A stretch of 9,011 nucleotides of DNA from Anaeromassilibacillus stercoravium (lineage in GTDB: Bacteria > Bacillota > Clostridia > Oscillospirales > Acutalibacteraceae): assembly GCA_019118845.1 (NCBI GenBank), contig DWYE01000021.1, forward strand, positions 1 to 9,011, in the 5' to 3' direction. This document shows positions 7,447-9,011 of this stretch, piece by piece. A program made the position numbers and the translations under genes. The notes beneath the pieces are model-generated. The model saw only the letters and a list, made by a program, of their open reading frames with translations. It was not told where the DNA came from and ran no database searches. Each line of letters starts with the position of its first letter. Position 1 is the first letter of the stretch.

Positions 7447-8124
7447 ATGCAAGCGATTGTAGAAACTGGATTTGACGCGATCTATCTCATCTTGGTAATC
7501 ACCATTGGCATCCGGATGATCCGCGGGTGCAAGGGGAACAAACAGTACCGTTTATTTGGAATCATGGCGGTGGTCCTTGGCGCCGGGGATGCCTTTCATC
7601 TGATTCCCCGCGCCCTCGCCCTTTGTACCACCGGACTGGAAAACTACACCGTACCTCTGGGCCTCGGCAAGTGGATTACTTCCATCACCATGACGATTTT
7701 CTATGTCCTGCTTTATCATGTATGGCGAACGCGCTACCAGGTGACTGGGCGAAGCGGAATAACCGCCGCCGTTTATGGCCTGTCGGCCGCGCGGATTGTC
7801 CTGTGCATGATGCCGCAGAACCAGTGGTTGAGCGCGGAAGCCCCGCTTTCTTGGGGGATCTACCGCAACATCCCCTTTGCGTTGTTAGGGCTGCTTATGA
7901 TTGTGTTGTTTTACCAAAGCGCCAAAAAGCACAATGACCATGCGTTCCGCTGGATGTGGCTGACCATCGCACTTAGTTTTGGGTTTTATATTCCGGTGGT
8001 GCTTTGGAGCGACGTCATTCCTATGATTGGTATGCTGATGATCCCGAAAACCTGCGCCTATGTGTGGACCGTATGGATTGGATTCTTCGCCATGAAAAAG
8101 GATAACCAATCCGCAAAAAAATAA
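7447..8124 (+). CDS. Seven-transmembrane protein of unknown family, candidate TetR target
   Basis: I do not recognise the family. This 225-residue, very hydrophobic protein has about seven predicted membrane segments: near residues 9-25, 36-58, 74-94, 103-121, 140-157, 168-187 and 190-216. There is no cleavable signal peptide and the tail is basic (KKDNQSAKK). Polar residues sit inside or at the edge of helices: GDAFHLIPR (47-55) in segment 2, His91 in segment 3, Tyr139-Arg140 before segment 5, Pro183 and Asp189, and Lys201 in segment 7. This suggests a substrate or cofactor site rather than a plain anchor, but that is inference. It lacks the HxxxH signature of PAQR/alkaline ceramidase-type 7-TM hydrolases. 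AAAGGAGAG at 7432-7440 sets the start. The upstream TetR-type operator suggests ligand-induced expression, as for efflux or membrane stress proteins. Confidence 0.85.
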   Translation: MQAIVETGFDAIYLILVITIGIRMIRGCKGNKQYRLFGIMAVVLGAGDAFHLIPRALALCTTGLENYTVPLGLGKWITSITMTIFYVLLYHVWRTRYQVTGRSGITAAVYGLSAARIVLCMMPQNQWLSAEAPLSWGIYRNIPFALLGLLMIVLFYQSAKKHNDHAFRWMWLTIALSFGFYIPVVLWSDVIPMIGMLMIPKTCAYVWTVWIGFFAMKKDNQSAKK

Positions 8125-8145
8125 GATGCCGGCCGCTTCTCCCAT

Positions 8146-8174
8146 TTGATTTTCTTGCCAAGAACAAGTATAAT
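8146..8174 (+). promoter_or_regulatory. Promoter of the lipoprotein gene
   Basis: TTGATT (8146-8151), exactly 17 bases, then a perfect TATAAT (8169-8174), in the short AT-rich gap after the 7-TM gene. Transcription would begin near 8181, followed by the SD AGGAGGG (8197-8203) five bases before ATG 8209. The lipoprotein can therefore be expressed independently of the tetR/7-TM pair. No copy of the TGAAC-N3-GTTCA operator is present here. Confidence 0.78.
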
Positions 8175-8208
8175 TAGCCGAAAAAACATTTTCTATAGGA
8201 GGGCAACC

Positions 8209-8697
8209 ATGAAGCATCTTTGTATGATTTTTCTCGCCGGCTTGACCATCTTTTTCGTTGGGTGCAGCTCGCGCCCGGCGGAACCCTCTTCTTCCGTCTC
8301 TCCATCGCTCTCCAGCACGATGCAGACGTCCAGCGTTGGGGAAGAAACCTGCTATTTAGTAAAAACAGAGGAAGATTTGCGCGCCATTGGAAGTGTTTAC
8401 CCGCTTTCGGGGCATTATCGTTTAGAAAACGACATTTCCTTAACGCAGGAATGGACCCCCATCGGGAGTCCCTCCCATCCTTTTACGGGTAGCTTTGACG
8501 GGAATGGATATACCATCTCCCATCTGACGGTAACAAAAGAGGCCGAACACATGGGCTTTTTTGGAGCAAGCGACGGGGCAAACATTCAAAATATCCTTTT
8601 GAGCGACGTTGCGCTCCCGGAAACGGTATTTTTCCCCATCGTTTCTGAATCTGTTGACAGCGATATTGTCAATTGTTCGATTTCATACGCCTCCTGA
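8209..8697 (+). CDS. Small lipoprotein with GLUG/beta-helix-like segment
   Basis: A 162-residue exported lipoprotein. A type II signal peptide (MKHLCMIFLAGLTIFFVG) precedes Cys19, the expected lipidated residue; the lipobox is FVGC, slightly atypical with Phe at -3. A Ser/Pro-rich linker (20-44) tethers the rest outside the membrane. Residues 48-160 resemble one N-terminal turn-set of the surface-protein family with GLUG-type motifs: TEEDLRAI, then YRLENDISL, WTPIG (82-86), PFTGSFDGNGYTISHLTV (91-108), MGFFGASDGANIQNILLSDV. Such proteins usually continue for many repeats; this one ends abruptly at NCSISYAS, so it is a minimal or truncated member. An earlier in-frame ATG at 8146 lies in the promoter and is rejected because AGGAGGG and the signal peptide mark 8209. 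A binding role at the cell surface is likely, the ligand unknown. Confidence 0.82.
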   Translation: MKHLCMIFLAGLTIFFVGCSSRPAEPSSSVSPSLSSTMQTSSVGEETCYLVKTEEDLRAIGSVYPLSGHYRLENDISLTQEWTPIGSPSHPFTGSFDGNGYTISHLTVTKEAEHMGFFGASDGANIQNILLSDVALPETVFFPIVSESVDSDIVNCSISYAS

Positions 8698-8699
8698 TT

Positions 8700-8739
8700 G
8701 GCACACAGTACCTTTTGCGGGCACACAGTGCCTTTCGCG
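8700..8739. repeat. Two 20-base tandem hairpin units
   Basis: GGCACACAGTACCTTTTGCG (8700-8719) is followed directly by GGCACACAGTGCCTTTCGCG (8720-8739), differing at two positions. The second contains a perfect mini-hairpin, GGCAC-ACA-GTGCC, followed by TTT; the first has one mismatch in the right arm. They begin three bases after the lipoprotein stop codon and merge with the 30-base repeats that follow. Confidence 0.8.
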
Positions 8740-8808
8740 CCTACGGCGGACGCACGGCGTCTTTTCGCGCCTACGGCGGACGCACGGCGTCTTTTCGCGC
8801 CTACGGCG
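8736..8808. repeat. Tandem 30-base double-hairpin repeat, 2.4 copies
   Basis: Two identical 30-base units (8736-8765, 8766-8795) are followed by a partial third (8796-8808). Each unit is two touching perfect mini-hairpins with 3-base loops, CGCC-TAC-GGCG then GACGC-ACG-GCGTC, followed by TTTT. The partial copy keeps only the first hairpin and runs into TTCCC. The array is GC-rich and non-coding. Open frames crossing it on both strands give low-complexity peptides, with no credible ribosome binding site seen. It resembles a dispersed palindromic repeat family rather than a gene. Confidence 0.85.
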
Positions 8809-8924
8809 TTCCCTACGAAAGCAAACGGAAAAGAGTTTGCTTTCTGCTCCATATTGGAAGCTCTATGGAAGCAAGCAAAAATCACAGTCCCACCACATGC
8901 AAAAAATAGACAAATAAAACACAG

Positions 8925-8962
8925 AAGGACCCAATCCTGAGGATTCTCAGGATTGGGTCCTT
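8925..8962. terminator. 17-bp perfect stem-loop, probable (bidirectional) terminator
   Basis: Arms 8925-8941 (AAGGACCCAATCCTGAG) and 8946-8962 are perfectly complementary around the 4-base loop GATT. On the plus strand it is followed by GCTGTTTATTA, a weak T-rich tail. On the minus strand it is followed by CTGTGTTTTATTTG. It could end plus-strand transcripts from the lipoprotein gene, or transcripts of a gene arriving from beyond the right edge. The uninterrupted stem is the main support; the U-tract is imperfect in both directions. Confidence 0.75.
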
Positions 8963-9011
8963 GCTGTTTATTAGGGAAAAGCCTTCCCTCTTATCTCGAT
9001 GTCTCGTCCAC

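Larger units (their letters stand above)
8698..9011. other. Gene-free right end
   Basis: The 314 bases after the lipoprotein stop codon hold the hairpin array (8700-8808), an unassigned AT-richer stretch (8810-8920), the long terminator-like stem-loop (8925-8962), and a smaller stem-loop AGGGAA/TTCCCT (8973-8989). I see no gene on either strand that combines a start, an SD and a plausible protein. Confidence 0.7.

Noticed and set aside
7527..7937. 136-residue plus-strand frame inside the 7-TM gene
   Set aside because: It is an out-of-frame shadow with a Pro/Arg/His-rich composition; the 7447-8124 frame has the SD and continuous membrane segments.
7447..8124. 7-TM protein as a PAQR/hemolysin III or alkaline ceramidase relative
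   Set aside because: The helix count matches, but the HxxxH pair in the last helix and the other metal-binding His positions are absent.
8146..8208. Earlier start for the lipoprotein at the ATG at 8146
   Set aside because: The segment contains the TTGATT/TATAAT promoter and the AGGAGGG SD of the real start, and would bury the lipoprotein signal peptide inside the protein.
8700..8808. CRISPR array
   Set aside because: The 30-base units are directly adjacent with no spacers between them, and there is no cas gene in the window.
8586..8940. Several short open frames on both strands across the hairpin repeats
   Set aside because: They encode repetitive peptides created by the 30-base unit (a multiple of three), have no credible SD, and overlap the lipoprotein or the terminator.

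Overview
The window looks like a chromosomal segment of a fairly GC-rich Gram-positive gut anaerobe, probably in the Clostridia (Oscillospiraceae-like). This is inferred from strong AGGAGG-type ribosome binding sites, TTGACA/TATAAT-type promoters, AT-rich intergenic DNA between GC-rich genes, a very large secreted glycosidase with FIVAR modules, and a Cys-lipidated GLUG/beta-helix-like lipoprotein. No search was possible, so the taxonomic placement is tentative.

Layout. Positions 1-6260 on the minus strand hold one giant, C-terminally incomplete gene for a secreted multidomain glycoside hydrolase family 2 (GH2) enzyme. The visible order is signal peptide, PA14, IPT/TIG, GH2 sugar-binding, GH2 Ig-like and GH2 TIM-barrel domains with both catalytic glutamates, then further beta-sandwiches, three concanavalin/LamG-like modules and FIVAR modules. 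The long plus-strand open frame over it is a codon-register antisense shadow. Positions 6261-6719 are a divergent intergenic region with the leader of the GH2 gene, several AT-rich dyads and the tetR promoter. A rightward group follows: a TetR/AcrR-type repressor (6720-7277), a seven-helix membrane protein of unknown family (7447-8124) and a short lipoprotein with its own promoter (8209-8697). The right end (8698-9011) has no gene. It carries an array of tandem mini-hairpins and a 17-bp perfect stem-loop that is probably a transcription terminator.

How the parts fit. The clearest regulatory signal is a 14-base sequence, CTGAACATCGTTCA, that occurs once over the tetR -10 region and once, in inverted orientation, in the gap between tetR and the membrane protein gene. 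It has 5-bp palindromic arms (TGAAC/GTTCA). It is best explained as the operator of the TetR protein, which would repress its own gene and the 7-TM gene. That makes the 7-TM protein the likely effector of a small ligand-responsive module. The GH2 gene faces the other way and shows a different codon preference. It has its own candidate promoter with an overlapping TTTGTT-GAT-AACAAA dyad, suggesting separate, sugar-type control. Nothing in the window proves an undescribed system. The tetR/7-TM pair with twin operators, the hairpin array and the GH2 architecture are the items most worth follow-up.
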